From Streptomyces sp. NBS 14/10 (lineage in GTDB: Bacteria; Actinomycetota; Actinomycetes; Streptomycetales; Streptomycetaceae), in contig NZ_NCSM01000031.1 in the NCBI RefSeq assembly GCF_002224125.1, positions 1 through 64,000 of the forward strand: a DNA stretch of 64,000 nt, read 5' to 3'. The position numbers and the translations under genes were made by a program. Numbering within the stretch: position 1 is the first letter of the stretch; each line of letters starts with the position of its first letter. Positions 16,820-26,900 of the stretch are shown in pieces. The notes under the pieces were generated by a model. It worked only from the letters and a program-made list of their open reading frames with translations. It ran no database searches and was not told the origin of the DNA.

Positions 16820-19800
16820 TCAAGTGGGTGGGACGGGCGTCTCAGTATTTGAGCGGGACGGCGGATGTGTGTGAGACTCCGCCCGCCGCGGCCCATGCCC
16901 GGCGCCATGCCCTGCGCCATGTCCCGCCGGGTGCGCCGCGCCGTGTGCGGCGATATGACCGAGGTGCCGGGTCGGCAGCGGGCCGCCCACCAGTACGGGG
17001 CTCTCCGCCAGCACGGGGCTTTCCGAGCGCGTCACGGGGTACGAGCCGCGGTTGAGCGCGCGGCGCAGCCGGTGCTCGTCGAGCGGCCCGGAGAAGGCCG
17101 TCCCCTGGGCGTGGGTGCACCCCATGGCCCGCAGGGCGACGATCTGCTCGGGCAGATCGACCCCCTCCGCGAGGGACTGCATGCCCAGGTCGCCGGCGAT
17201 CCGCAGCATCCCCGAGGTGATCTTGTGCAGCCGGGAGGACTCGACGACGCCCTCGACCAGCCCCCGGTCCAGTTTGAGCATGTCGATGGGGAGCCTGCGC
17301 AACGCCCGGATCGCGGCATATCCGCTGCCGAAGCCGTCGAGGGCGATACGGACGCCCAGCCGCCGCAGCGCGCTCAGCCGGTGCTCCAGCTCGTCGAGCG
17401 GCACCCGCGGATCGCTGTCGGTCAGCTCCAGGATCAGCGCGCCGGAGGGCAGGCCGTGGCGGGCCAGCAGGGTCTCGACGCTCTTCGGCGGCATGGACTT
17501 GTCCACCAGGCGGCTCGAGGGGAGCCGTACGCACACCGGGACCGGGAATCCGTCGCGGCGGCGCTCCGCGGCCTGCTCGACGGCCGCCTCCAGCGTCCAG
17601 CGGGCCAGCTCGGCGGTGCGGGCCGCGTCCTCGCCGCCGCCCCGGCCCCCGTCGCGCGCGCTGTCGCGTCCGCTGTCCCGACCGCTGTCGGCGACCCGCA
17701 GGAACTCGGCCGGGGTGAACAGGATGCCCTGCGCCGAACGCCAGCGAGGCTGGGCGGCGACGGCGGTGATCCGGCCGCCGCCGAGCTCGACGACGGGCTG
17801 GTGCAGCAGGACGAACTCGCCGTCGTGCAGGGCGGTGCGCAGCCTGGTGGCGAACTCGGCGCGGCGCGTCACGTCGGCCTGCATCTGCGGCGCGTACAGC
17901 TCGACCCGGTTCTTGCCCGCGGCCTTGGCGCGGTACATCGCCAGGTCGGCGTTGCGCATCAGCTCTCCGGGGCCGATGCCGGGCTCGGCGAAGGCGACGC
18001 CGATGCTGGCGGCCACCCGGACCTCGGTGCCGCCCACGACCTGGTAGGGCTGGGAGAGCCGGGCGCGCAGCCGGTCGGCGATCTCCAGGATGCGGCATTC
18101 GCGGGCGGCGGGGTCCCGGTCGCCGTCGCCCAGGATCAGCGCGGCGAACTCGTCGCCGCCGAGCCGGGCCGCGCAGTCGCCGGACCCGGAGCGCACGGAC
18201 TCCTGGAGCCGGCGGGCCGCCTGGACCAGCAGTTCGTCGCCCGCCTGGTGGCCGACGGTGTCGTTGACGGCCTTGAAGCCGTCGAGGTCGATGAAGAGCA
18301 CGGCGGTGCCCGCGTCGGTGCGCCGCCGCCCGGCCAGCGCATGGCGGACCTGCTTGGTGAACAGGGAGCGGTTGGGCAGGTCGGTGAGCGGGTCGTGCTC
18401 GGCGCTGTGCTGGAGCTGGGCCTGCAGGCGGACCCGCTCGGTGACGTCCCGGCTGTTGAAGATGAGGCCGCCGTGGTGGCGGTTGATCGTCGACTCCACG
18501 TTGAGCCAGTCGCCGGAGCCGGAGCGGAAGCGGCACTCGATGCGCGTAGTGGGCTCCTCCCCCGGCGAGGCGGCCAGGAAGCGGCGGACCTCGTGGACGA
18601 CCGAGCCCAGGTCCTCGGGGTGGATGAGGGAGGCCAGTTCCGAGCCGACCAGCTCGTCCGCGTCGCGGCCGTAGACCCCGGAGGCGGCCGGGCTGACGTA
18701 GCGCAGGACGCCGGTCGGCGCGGCGATCATGATGACGTCGCTGGAGCTCTGCACCAGGGAGCGGAAGTGGTTCTCCTTCTCCGCGAGCTCCTGGGTGAGC
18801 GTGATGTTGTCCAGCAGCATGATGGCCTGGCGGACGACGAGGGCGAGCACGACCGCGCAGGCGGTGAAGAGCATCACCCCGTCGATCGGCCTGCCGTCCA
18901 TCACGTTGTAGAGGATCCCCAGGGTGCAGACAGCGGCGGCCAGATACGGCGCGAGGGCGGCGAGCGAGCCCGCGCTTGCGCGGCTGGGCTGCGCCGGGCG
19001 ACGGATCGCGGCGGCGGGCGGGGCCTGAGCGGCTTCGCGCCGGGCCACCCAGGGGGCGTACGCGAGCAGTATGGAGCCCGCGAACCACCCGGCGTCAAGG
19101 ATCTGTCCGGAGCGGTAGTGCTCGCGCAGCAGCGGCGAGGTGAACAGCGCATCGCACAGCACGGTCAGCGCGAAGGCGGCGATCGCGGTGTTGATCGCGG
19201 AGCGGTTGGCCGAGGAGCGCCGGAAGTGCACCGCGACGACCATGCTGATCAGCACGATGTCCAGCAGCGGATACGCCAGCGAGAAGGCCCTGCGCGCCAC
19301 GGGCTCGCCGCCCCCGCCGAACTGGGCGACGTGAGCGAGCGCCAGGCTCCAGGACAGGGTCAGCAGCGAACCGGCGATCAGCCAGGCGTCCAGGGCCAGA
19401 CAGATCCAGCCGGCGCGGGTCACCGGGCGCTTGGCGAGCACCAGCATGCCGACGATGGCGGGCGGGGCGAAGAGCAGGAAGCAGAAGTCGGCGGCCGAGG
19501 GGCTGGGCACGGGACGGCCGAGCACCACCTCGTACCAGCCCCATACGCCGTTGCCCAGGGCGGCCATGAAGGAGGACGCCGCGAACAGCAGCCAGGCGGG
19601 GCGCAGCCGCCCGGAGCGCGCACGCCCGTACCACAGGCAGGACACGGCGGCGGCCAGGGCGGCGGCACTCAGGCCGAAGTCACCCATGAACAGGGCCAGT
19701 TCGGGGGAGCCCCAGCCGAGCGCCGCACCCGCCGCGTACGCGCCGCACACAAGGGCGAGCAGGACCTGAGGCAGCAGACCCGCCCCGCCGCCGGACACCG

Positions 19801-19954
19801 ACGGCCGGGCGAGCACCGCTCCGGTGGCGCTCACCGGACGGCCTTCGAATGCCGCGCGGAAACGCGGGAAGCTAGCAATCGACGCCTGAGTCGCGTCGGG
19901 TCGTCGGTCCATCGGCCATACATCGCCCGTCGCCCCCCTCGAGTTCCGGTCCAT
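16820..19954 (-). CDS. Membrane PAS–GGDEF–EAL protein with degenerate EAL
   Basis: A 1044-aa c-di-GMP protein. About ten hydrophobic segments (60–380), a PAS domain (395–505), GGDEF (512–690) and EAL (705–960). The GGDEF motif is intact (RLGGDEF, about 597–603), and FIDLDGFKAVNDTVGH carries the metal-binding Asp, so diguanylate cyclase activity is likely. The RxxD inhibitory site is absent (SGSGD). The EAL domain lacks its signature: the expected EALLRW reads VAAQPRW and DDFG reads DGFG, so phosphodiesterase activity is doubtful. Position beside ilvB matches, from memory, a conserved Streptomyces Cdg protein (S. coelicolor SCO5511). The start is uncertain; an ATG at 19912 is an alternative and neither has a clear SD. 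Confidence 0.93.
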   Translation of the reverse strand: MDRNSRGATGDVWPMDRRPDATQASIASFPRFRAAFEGRPVSATGAVLARPSVSGGGAGLLPQVLLALVCGAYAAGAALGWGSPELALFMGDFGLSAAALAAAVSCLWYGRARSGRLRPAWLLFAASSFMAALGNGVWGWYEVVLGRPVPSPSAADFCFLLFAPPAIVGMLVLAKRPVTRAGWICLALDAWLIAGSLLTLSWSLALAHVAQFGGGGEPVARRAFSLAYPLLDIVLISMVVAVHFRRSSANRSAINTAIAAFALTVLCDALFTSPLLREHYRSGQILDAGWFAGSILLAYAPWVARREAAQAPPAAAIRRPAQPSRASAGSLAALAPYLAAAVCTLGILYNVMDGRPIDGVMLFTACAVVLALVVRQAIMLLDNITLTQELAEKENHFRSLVQSSSDVIMIAAPTGVLRYVSPAASGVYGRDADELVGSELASLIHPEDLGSVVHEVRRFLAASPGEEPTTRIECRFRSGSGDWLNVESTINRHHGGLIFNSRDVTERVRLQAQLQHSAEHDPLTDLPNRSLFTKQVRHALAGRRRTDAGTAVLFIDLDGFKAVNDTVGHQAGDELLVQAARRLQESVRSGSGDCAARLGGDEFAALILGDGDRDPAARECRILEIADRLRARLSQPYQVVGGTEVRVAASIGVAFAEPGIGPGELMRNADLAMYRAKAAGKNRVELYAPQMQADVTRRAEFATRLRTALHDGEFVLLHQPVVELGGGRITAVAAQPRWRSAQGILFTPAEFLRVADSGRDSGRDSARDGGRGGGEDAARTAELARWTLEAAVEQAAERRRDGFPVPVCVRLPSSRLVDKSMPPKSVETLLARHGLPSGALILELTDSDPRVPLDELEHRLSALRRLGVRIALDGFGSGYAAIRALRRLPIDMLKLDRGLVEGVVESSRLHKITSGMLRIAGDLGMQSLAEGVDLPEQIVALRAMGCTHAQGTAFSGPLDEHRLRRALNRGSYPVTRSESPVLAESPVLVGGPLPTRHLGHIAAHGAAHPAGHGAGHGAGHGPRRAESHTHPPSRSNTETPVPPT

Positions 19955-20110
19955 CGCTGACGCCGTCAGGTCAGTGGCGCAGCCCCCGCTCGGGACGATA
20001 CACCAGACTGGTCACTCAGGGACATAGGCCATCTACGCACCGTAATCGACAACGGCGTTGTTTATACGGAGTGCAGTCATACCGTGTCTGTATGTGGTGC
20101 CACGGGCATT

Positions 20111-21121
20111 TCATCCGGTCGTTGTGACGATATGACTGAGCGGTTCACCGGCCGCGAATCGGCGCAGTTGGTCGCGCAGCAGCCGCTTCGCGCGGGGCAG
20201 GAAGGCCGACGACGGACCGCCCACGTGCGGGGTGATGAGTACTCCTGGAGCGTGCCACAGCGGATGCCCGGCGGGCAGCGGTTCGGGGTCGGTCACATCC
20301 AGCGCGGCCCGCAGCCGGCCCGTCTCCAACTCCGCGAGCAGCGCCTCGGTGTCGACCACCGGACCGCGCGCGACGTTCACCAGCAGCGCGCCGTCCTTCA
20401 TCCGGGCCAGGAAGTCTGCCCCGGCCAGACCGCGAGTGGCAGGGGTGAGCGGCGTGACGAGCACCACCACATCGGCTTCCGGAAGCAGCCGGGACAAATC
20501 GTCGATCGGGTGCACCGGACCGCGCTCGGTCGTGCGCGGGGAGCGCGCGACGCGTAGCACCCGCTCGCACTCAAAGGGCACAAGCCGGTCCTCGATCGCG
20601 CTGCCGATGGATCCGTAGCCCACGATCAGCACGGACTTGTCCGCGAGCGCGGGACGGAAGCCCTGCTTCCACTGCCCGGCGTCCTGGGCGCGCACAAAGC
20701 CGGGGATGCCGCGCAGCGAGGCGAGGATCAGGGTCAGGGCCAGTTCGGCGGTGCTCGCGTCGTGCACCCCGCGCGCGTTGCACAGCCGTACGCCGGGGGG
20801 CAGCTCCGCGATCGCTGGCTGCACATGGTCTATGCCGGCGGTGAGGGTCTGCACGACGCTCAGGTTCTTCATGGCCGGCAGCGGCCGCACGCCCTCCTTG
20901 TTCTTCATGTACGGCAGGCAATAGAACGCGCAGCGCGCGGGGTCGGTGGGGTAGTCGGCCTCACCGTCCCAGTGGGCGTATTCCAGACTGTCGGGGAGTC
21001 CGTCGATCTCGTCCGCGGGGAAAGGCAGCCACGCGAGGGGGCGCGAGGCGTCGGGCAGCGGGTCGGACAGCGGGCTGTCGGGGTGCGGGTTGTCGGAGTT
21101 GTCGCTGTGATCTGCGCTCAT
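20111..21121 (-). CDS. D-isomer-specific 2-hydroxyacid dehydrogenase
   Basis: A 336-aa NAD-dependent dehydrogenase related to SerA but without regulatory domains. The NAD motif is VGYGSIGSAIEDRL; the catalytic Arg (NVARGPVVDTEAL), Glu (DPEPLPAGHPL) and His (LITPHVGGPSS) are all present. The substrate pocket gives no clear answer; glyoxylate/hydroxypyruvate reductase-type activity is possible. The first 25 residues are an Asp/Ser/Pro-rich extension. It is divergent from the aldo/keto reductase gene, 73 bp away. Confidence 0.9.
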   Translation of the reverse strand: MSADHSDNSDNPHPDSPLSDPLPDASRPLAWLPFPADEIDGLPDSLEYAHWDGEADYPTDPARCAFYCLPYMKNKEGVRPLPAMKNLSVVQTLTAGIDHVQPAIAELPPGVRLCNARGVHDASTAELALTLILASLRGIPGFVRAQDAGQWKQGFRPALADKSVLIVGYGSIGSAIEDRLVPFECERVLRVARSPRTTERGPVHPIDDLSRLLPEADVVVLVTPLTPATRGLAGADFLARMKDGALLVNVARGPVVDTEALLAELETGRLRAALDVTDPEPLPAGHPLWHAPGVLITPHVGGPSSAFLPRAKRLLRDQLRRFAAGEPLSHIVTTTG

Positions 21122-21194
21122 GCCTGGAGGCTATTGGATCAGGGGGCGCACTCAGACGTTAGTTTGGTGCGGGAAACGGGAGGGGTCAGGCCAG

Positions 21195-22193
21195 GTGGAC
21201 CGCAGGAGAATCGGAGCGGGGGCGCTCGAGGTGGGTGCGATAGGCCTCGGGTGCATGCCCATGAGCTGGGCGTACACCGCTTCGCGGCGTAACGGCGAGG
21301 ACTCGGTGCGCGCCGTGCACGCCGCGCTCGACGCGGGCGCGAGCCTGCTGGACACCGCCGATATGTACGGGCCGTTCACCAACGAGCGGCTGGTGGGACG
21401 GGTGCTCAAGGAGCGGCGCCGGGACGCCTTCGTGTCCACCAAGTGCGGGCTGCTGGTCGGCGAGACACACATCGTGGCCAACGGCCGCCCCGGCTATGTG
21501 AAGCGGGCCTGCGACGCCTCGCTGCGCCGGCTGCAGACCGACGTCATCGACCTCTACCAGCTGCACCGGGCCGACCCGGAGGTGCCGATAGAGGAGACCT
21601 GGGGCGCGATGGCGGAGCTGGTCGCGGCGGGGAAGGTGCGGGCGCTGGGGCTGTGCGCGCTGGGCGCGCGGGCGCAGCGGCGGGCCGGGGCCGGGATGCA
21701 CGACGCCACGGTGCGCCAGCTGGAGCGGGTGCAGCAGGTCTTTCCGATCAGCTGTGTGCAGGCGGAGCTGTCGGTGTGGTCGCCAGAGGCGCTGGAGGCG
21801 CTGGTGCCGTGGTGCGCCTCGCGCGGGGTGGGGTTCCTGGCCGCGATGCCGCTGGGGAACGGCTTCCTGAGCGGGACGCTGACGCCGGGGCAGGGCTTCG
21901 AGCCGGACGACGTACGGGCCAGACATCCGCGCTTCACGGCGGAGATGATGGCGGCGAACCAGCCGATCGTGGCCGGGCTGCGCCGGGTGGCGCGGCGGCA
22001 CGGGGACTCGGTCACGGCGGCGCAGATCGCGCTGGCGTGGCTGCTGGGGCAGGGGCGGCATGTGGTGCCGGTGCCGGGGACCAAGCGGGAGCGGTGGGCG
22101 GCGGAGAACTGCGCGACGGCCGAACTGCGGCTGACGGACGAGGACTTCGCGGAGATAGCGGCGCTGCCCCCGGCGCAGGGGTCGTGGGACTAG
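21195..22193 (+). CDS. Aldo/keto reductase
   Basis: A 332-aa TIM-barrel NADPH-dependent reductase. The catalytic tetrad is visible: Asp and Tyr in LLDTADMYGPFTNE, Lys in VSTKCGLLV and His in YQLHRADP. The C-terminal NADPH-binding segment is VPVPGTKRERWAAENCA. The GTG at 21195 is chosen because GGGAGGGG lies about 10 nt upstream and the preceding residues do not fit the family. Closest type by eye is the general YhdN/AKR11–13 class; substrate unknown. A stretch around ALGARAQRRAGAGMHDA looks like a lineage-specific insertion. Confidence 0.92.
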   Translation: MDRRRIGAGALEVGAIGLGCMPMSWAYTASRRNGEDSVRAVHAALDAGASLLDTADMYGPFTNERLVGRVLKERRRDAFVSTKCGLLVGETHIVANGRPGYVKRACDASLRRLQTDVIDLYQLHRADPEVPIEETWGAMAELVAAGKVRALGLCALGARAQRRAGAGMHDATVRQLERVQQVFPISCVQAELSVWSPEALEALVPWCASRGVGFLAAMPLGNGFLSGTLTPGQGFEPDDVRARHPRFTAEMMAANQPIVAGLRRVARRHGDSVTAAQIALAWLLGQGRHVVPVPGTKRERWAAENCATAELRLTDEDFAEIAALPPAQGSWD

Positions 22194-22282
22194 CGGTGGC
22201 GTGCGGGAACCGGCGGCGGGGCTGCGGTGTATAAGAATCAGTGCCGTGCCGAGGCACATGTGCCCACGGAGAGGAACCGAAG

Positions 22283-23482
22283 GTGCGACGTCCTGGTGTG
22301 ACCCCTGTGCTCGCCTCCGCTGCCGCGTTGCTGCTCGCGGCGGGCTGCTCGTCCGGTGATGGCGGGGCGGGCCCCGTCTTCGGGGGCCGCACAAGCACGT
22401 CCGGCCCCTCGAAATCCGGGTCCGGCGGCGACTCCTCGCCCTCGGGGCAGCCTTCCTCGTCCCCCTCTTCCGCACCGGCCGCCCCCAGCAAGGGCACGGC
22501 GAAGGTGGTCCGCACGCTCACCACCAAGCTGGACTCACCGTGGGGGCTGGCCCCGCTGCCCGATGGAAATCTGCTGGTCGCCTCGCGCGACACGGGCAAG
22601 ATCTTCAAGGTCGACGGGTCCAGCGGGCAGAAGACGGAGGTGGGCTCGGTCCCGGGCGTCCGCCCCGGCGGCGAGGGAGGGCTGCTCGGCCTGGCGGTCT
22701 CCCCCGACTACGGGGCGAATCCGATGGTGTACGCGTACTTCACCACCTCGTCGGACAACCGCATCGCCCGCATGTCCTACGACGACAAGCGCCCCGCCGG
22801 CGCCCAGCTCGGCGCCCCGGACACGATCTTCAAGGGCATCCCCAAGGGCTCGATTCACAACGGCGGCCGGATCGCTTTCGGCCCCGACAAGATGCTCTAT
22901 GCGGGCACGGGCGAGAGCGGCGACCGCGGGCTCGCCCAGGACCTGGACTCGCTCGGGGGCAAGATTCTGCGGATGACCCCGGAGGGCGAGCCGGCCCATG
23001 GCAATCCCAAGGCCGACTCGGTGGTGTATTCCTATGGCCACCGCAATGTGCAGGGCCTGGCCTGGGACGTGGACAAGCGGCTGTGGGCCTCCGAGTTCGG
23101 GCAGGACACCTGGGACGAGCTCAATCTGATCCAGCCCGGCAAGAACTACGGCTGGCCCGAGGTGGAGGGCAAGGCCGACAAGGAGGGGTTCGTCGATCCG
23201 GTCGAGGAGTGGAAGCCGAAGGACGCCTCCCCCAGTGGTATCGCCTACGCCAAGGGGTCGATCTGGATGGCGGGGCTGCGCGGGGAGCGGCTGTGGCGCA
23301 TCCCCCTGGACGGCACCCGGCCCGCGGGGAAGCCACAGTCGTTCTTGGACGGGAAGTACGGGCGGCTGCGGTCGGTGGTGGCGACGGACGACGGCGGGCT
23401 GTGGGTGACGACAAGCAATACGGACGGGCGCGGGAAACCGGGGAAGGAGGACGACCGGATTCTGAAGCTGGAGATCTCCTGA
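22283..23482 (+). CDS. PQQ-type sugar dehydrogenase (GSDH family) lipoprotein
   Basis: A 399-aa secreted lipoprotein. Signal peptide with lipobox LLLAAGC (Cys about residue 22), a Ser/Pro/Gly-rich linker (25–75), then a six-bladed beta-propeller of the glucose/sorbosone dehydrogenase family: LDSPWGLAPLPDGNLLVASR, GGEGGLLGLAVSPDYG, IHNGGRIAFGPDKMLYAGTG, YGHRNVQGLAWD and SEFGQDTWDELNLIQPGKNYGWP. These match the PQQ- and calcium-binding blades of the family. GAGAGGAA lies before the GTG start. The protein would oxidise an aldose at the outer face of the membrane; the substrate is unknown. Confidence 0.92.
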   Translation: MRRPGVTPVLASAAALLLAAGCSSGDGGAGPVFGGRTSTSGPSKSGSGGDSSPSGQPSSSPSSAPAAPSKGTAKVVRTLTTKLDSPWGLAPLPDGNLLVASRDTGKIFKVDGSSGQKTEVGSVPGVRPGGEGGLLGLAVSPDYGANPMVYAYFTTSSDNRIARMSYDDKRPAGAQLGAPDTIFKGIPKGSIHNGGRIAFGPDKMLYAGTGESGDRGLAQDLDSLGGKILRMTPEGEPAHGNPKADSVVYSYGHRNVQGLAWDVDKRLWASEFGQDTWDELNLIQPGKNYGWPEVEGKADKEGFVDPVEEWKPKDASPSGIAYAKGSIWMAGLRGERLWRIPLDGTRPAGKPQSFLDGKYGRLRSVVATDDGGLWVTTSNTDGRGKPGKEDDRILKLEIS

Positions 23483-23595
23483 CGGGATGGTCCGTGACGG
23501 GAAGGTCCGCCGGGCGGAAGGTCACACAACGGGCCCGGGGGGATCAGCGGGGCAGCGCTTAGACTGGCGGGAGTCGCTTGCCCCTGGGGGTCGCC

Positions 23596-23763
23596 GTGTT
23601 CAACATCATCGAGGAACTGTTCTCGCCGGGCCGTAAGAACACCGAAGAAGAGCGCAACCGGCTCGAGTTGACCGTGGACGACGTGGGCAACGGCGACAAC
23701 CCGTGGAAGGGGCCGATCGACCTGGAATCCGGCCAGGTGGTCATCCGTCCCCGCCAGGGCTGA
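23596..23763 (+). CDS. DUF6191-family small protein
   Basis: A 55-aa protein, FNIIEELFSPGRKNTEEERN at the N-terminus and GPIDLESGQVVIRP at the C-terminus, matching a small family common in Streptomyces. It is acidic, has no membrane segment and no known function. The GTG at 23596 has a GGGGG site 6 nt upstream. It is followed by 160 bp of C-rich DNA before the convergent LuxR gene. Confidence 0.82.
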   Translation: MFNIIEELFSPGRKNTEEERNRLELTVDDVGNGDNPWKGPIDLESGQVVIRPRQG

Positions 23764-23924
23764 GCCCCGCCAAGCCTGAGCCCGGCCAGGCCACGCCCGA
23801 CCCTGGATCCGCCGGGCCTTGCCCCGGCCTGACCCCAACCAGAGCCCGCTCAGACCGAGCCCGGTCCGAGCTCAACCGCCACGCCCCGGCGCGCGCCCGC
23901 GGGAGCGGGTCGGCGCCCGGCGGC

Positions 23925-26900
23925 TCAGCGTGCGGCCGCCTCGTCCGCCAGACCGTCCACCAGCCTCAACCGGTGTGCCACCGCCGCCGCCTCGCCACGG
24001 CCCGAGACCTCCAGCTTGGCCAGGATGTTGGAGACATGCACGCTGGCCGTCTTCGGCGAGATGAACAGCTCCTCGGCGATCTGGCGGTTGCTGCGTCCCA
24101 GGGCTACCAGCCGCAGCACATCGCGCTCGCGAGGGGTGAGCCCAAGGGCCTCTGCGGGGTCGGTGGGCTCGGCGGCGGGGTCCGGCGGGCTGGTCGCGGT
24201 CGTGGGGAGGGCGGCGAGCGGGGTGGATATGGGACCGGAACTGGGGCCGGCGCCGGATCTGGGACCGGAGCCGGATCTGGGACCGGAGCCGGGGTTGGAA
24301 CCGGATCTGGGACCGGGGCCAGGGTTGGAACCGGGGCCGGGGGGCAGCGGGAGCCGGGCGCGGCGGGCCAGCAGTTCGATCCCCTCACGCAGCGGGCGCG
24401 CCTCCAGCCGGGCCGCCGCCGTGTGTGCCGCCGCCAGCGGCTCGGCGACCCGCTCGCGGGCCGCGCCGGAGCTCAGCAGCGCCTCCGCCCAGCGGAAGCG
24501 GGCCCGGGCCAGCGGGTGCGGGCGGTCCAGCCGCTGGAAGGCGGTCACGGCGTCCGCCCAGCGGTCGGCGTCGTCGTGGCCCTCGGCGCGCGCCAGTTCG
24601 GCGTCCAGCAGCAGGCCGTAGGCCCGCCACACCGGCACCGGCTGCGCGACCCGCTTGGCGGCCGCCCGGATCCGGGCCAGCGCCTCGGCCCGGCCGGGCT
24701 CGGCGGCGGGCAGCCCGCGGGCGTCCGCCTCGGCCGCGGCGGCGGCCACCAGCAGCGGCCAGGTGTAGCGCTGCATACCGATGCGGAGGCCGTCTTCCAA
24801 GGTCTGGTCGAGAAGCCGGCGGACTTCCAGGATCCGGCCGCGGGCCGCCGCGAGTTGGAGGAAGAGGTGGGTCAGCGGAATGGAGAACTGCGGCTCGGGG
24901 ATGAGGTCCTCCTGCTGTTCCCGGGCCACCGCCAGCTCGTGCTCCGCGGTGTCCCAGTCGCCCCGGGCCAGCGCCAGCCGGGCGAAGCGGTTCAGTGCGA
25001 TACGGCACGTCTTGTTGCCGATCGCCAAGCGCCGGGTGGTGACCGCGGCCTCCTCCGCCTCGGCCCAGCGGCCCAGCGACAGCAGCGACTCGGCCATGTT
25101 CCCGAACACCCACGCCAGGGAGTCCGGCAGCCCGAAGCGGTCCAGTATCCGCACGCCCTTCTCGGCGACCTCGACCGCCTCGGCCGACCGGCCGAGCCCT
25201 TCGAGCCCGGAGGTCAGATTGACGAAGCAGCGCCCCACGATGCTCACGTCGCCCATCTCGATGGCGGCCTCACAGACCTCCCGCATCTCGGCGAGGCCGC
25301 CCTCAATGTCCCCGGACTCGGCCTTGAAGTAGCCCAGCGTCAGCCGGGCGTGGAGCTCGGTGCTCCGGGCGCCGACCAGCCGGGCCAGCTCCACGGCCCG
25401 CTCGGCCACCGCGAAGCCGTCCGGCCCGTGCTTGCGGACCATGCTCCAGCCCGCCGCCTGCGCCAGCACATCGGCGTGCACGGCGGACGGCGGCAGTCCG
25501 CGCACCAGCTCCTCGGCCCGGCCGAGCTCGGCCCAGCCGTCGCCGCGCCCCAAAGCCCCCACCAGCTTGGACTTCTGGGTCCAGAACCACGCGGCCCGCA
25601 GCGGGTCCTGGCTCTCGTCCAGCTTGCGCAGCGCCCGGTTGGTGACGGTCAGCGCCCGCTCCCGCTGCCCGGATCTGTTCGCCGCCACCACGAGCGCCGC
25701 CAGCAGATCCAGATGGTGCAGCGCCTCGTCCTCGCAGCTGCACGCCGGGTACGCCTCGGCGTAGTCGAGGGGGCGCTGCGTCTGGCGGATCTCGTCGGAG
25801 ACGTCCTCCCACAGCTCCATGGCGCGCTCCAGCAGCCGCAGCTGCTCGGCGTGTGCGTACCGCCGACGAGCCTCGACGGAGGCCCGCAGCACGGCGGGCA
25901 GGGCCTTGGCCGGGTCATGGGCGTGGTACCAGTAGCTGGCCAGCCGGGCAGCGCGCTCATCGGCCCGTACCAGCGCGGGCTCGGCCTCCAGCGCCTCCGC
26001 GTAGCGCCGGTTGATCCGGGAGCGCTCGCCGGGCAGCAGATCGTCGGCCACCGCCTCGCGGACGAGGGCGTGGCGGAAGCCGTAGCCGCTGTCGTCGCCC
26101 GAGGGCCGCAGGATATTGGCGCCGACGGCGGCGCGCAGCGCGTCGATGAGGTCGTCCTCGCCGAGCCGGACCGCCGCGCGCAGCAGCTCGTACTCCACGG
26201 TGGAGCCGCCCTCGGCGAGGATGCGCACCACCTGCTGGGCCTCCTCGGGCAGCGCCTCGACCCGCACCAGCAGCAGGTCGCGCAGCGATTCGCTGAGCCC
26301 CGTAGAGCAGCCCTCGCTGATGCTGCGGGCGATCTCCTCGACGAAGAAGGCGTTTCCGTCGCTGCGCTCGAAGATGCGGTCGACCAGCGCCCGGTCCGGT
26401 CGGGCGCCGTAGATCCCGGCTATCTGGGCGCGGACCTCGGAGCGGTTGAAGCGGGGCAGCTCGATACGGCGCACCGCCCGCATCCGGTCGATCTCGGCGA
26501 GGAAGGGGCGCAGCGGATGGCGGCGGTGGATGTCGTCGGAGCGGTAGGTGGCCACGACCAGCAGCCGGGCGCTGATCAGGGAGCGGAAGAGATAGCCGAG
26601 CAGTTCGCGGGTGGAGCGGTCGGCCCAGTGCAGGTCCTCGATCACGACGACCAGCGTCCGGTCGGCGGCCAGCCGCTCCAGCAGCCGGACGGTGAGCTCG
26701 AAGAGCCGGGCGCGGCTGTCCTCCTCGCGCGATTCGCGGGCCGTCTCGCCCAGTTCGGGCAGCAGCCGGGCCAGCTCGCCCTCCTGCCCGGCGACGGCCC
26801 GGTCCAGTTCGTCCCCCAGCTTGCGGCGCAGCGAGCGCAGCACGGTGGACACGGGGGCGAACGGCAGGCCGTCCACGCCGATTTCCACACATCCGCCGAC

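Noticed and set aside
16820..19954. Phosphodiesterase activity for the EAL domain
   Set aside because: Signature Glu and the second Asp are replaced, so I describe it as degenerate.
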